Positions 6,505 to 6,535 of a stretch of DNA of 6,535 nucleotides are shown in pieces. The position numbers were made by a program, and so were the translations under genes. Location of the stretch: NCBI GenBank assembly GCA_021205255.1, contig JAJPXW010000327.1:1-6535 (forward strand), in the 5' to 3' direction. Every line of letters starts with the position of its first letter. The first letter of the stretch is position 1. A model generated the notes under the pieces. It was not told the origin of the DNA. It did not search any database and worked only from the letters and a program-made list of their open reading frames with translations. This DNA is from Burkholderiales bacterium (GTDB taxonomy: Bacteria > Pseudomonadota > Gammaproteobacteria > Burkholderiales > Burkholderiaceae_F).

Positions 6505-6529
6505 CGACAGGGCCGTGGTGTCCCCGTCG
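6505..6529 (-). promoter_or_regulatory. Strong GC-rich leader hairpin; possible conserved structured RNA
   Basis: Minus-strand CGACGGGG (6529-6522) pairs with CCCTGTCG (6512-6505) over 8 bp, including one G-T pair, around a 9-base loop (ACACCACGG). The G-T position would be an A-C mismatch on the plus strand, so the minus-strand RNA is favoured. It stands 50 bases upstream of the ATPase start in a stretch much richer in GC than the genes. Structured leaders such as the STAXI motif are known upstream of genes on mobile elements; I cannot say from memory whether this one belongs to that family. Confidence 0.5.
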
Positions 6530-6535
6530 AAAATG

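Noticed and set aside
6415..6534. A minus-strand frame open for 39 codons from the right edge to TAA 6417-6415, which could be the end of an upstream gene overlapping the ATPase start
   Set aside because: The codons in the first half are GC-ending, unlike the neighbouring genes, and the composition is explained by strong RNA pairing. The 40-base overlap would also be longer than at the other junctions. It cannot be excluded without sequence to the right.

Overview
The window carries five co-oriented protein genes, all on the minus strand, with short gaps between them and no rRNA, tRNA, insertion sequence or CRISPR array. It looks like the backbone of a large bacterial mobile element: an integrative conjugative element or conjugative plasmid, most likely from a gammaproteobacterium with moderate, slightly AT-rich base composition. 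The best argument for this is gene content. An AAA+ ATPase of the CobS/MoxR type, a DUF3150-like protein and a CobT-like VWA protein form a trio that I associate with SXT/R391- and IncA/C-type elements. A protein that lines up with the N-terminal domain of MobH-type relaxases (TraI_2 family) is encoded nearby. The host and element cannot be named from this sequence.

Reading in the direction of transcription, from right to left: (1) 6455-6535 is a GC-rich, highly foldable 5' leader with a strong hairpin, a weak terminator-like hairpin and a competing pairing that puts the ribosome binding site in a loop. (2) 5411-6454 encodes the AAA+ ATPase. (3) 4156-5409 encodes the DUF3150-like protein, translationally coupled to the ATPase (stop and start are one base apart). 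(4) 4093-4155 is a short gap with a stable GNRA-loop hairpin. (5) 2467-4092 encodes the VWA protein, which has an HExxH zincin-like motif near its N terminus and a complete MIDAS at its C terminus. (6) 2328-2466 is a gap with a perfect 11-bp hairpin, again with a GNRA loop. (7) 945-2327 encodes a 460-residue protein that I do not recognise. (8) 851-944 is a gap with a small palindrome and a weak promoter-like sequence. (9) 850 to beyond the left edge encodes the TraI_2-like protein, in which the residues that should be metal-binding histidines are gone.

The trio probably works as one MoxR/VWA-type machine, with the ATPase driving remodelling or metal-dependent action on a client, the VWA protein giving client or metal binding, and the DUF3150 protein acting as adaptor. 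Cobalamin synthesis is unlikely: no CobN or other cobalamin gene is visible, and the same gene pair is known on conjugative elements. The two most interesting points are the histidine-less relaxase-like protein and the regulatory RNA architecture of the leader and intergenic hairpins.
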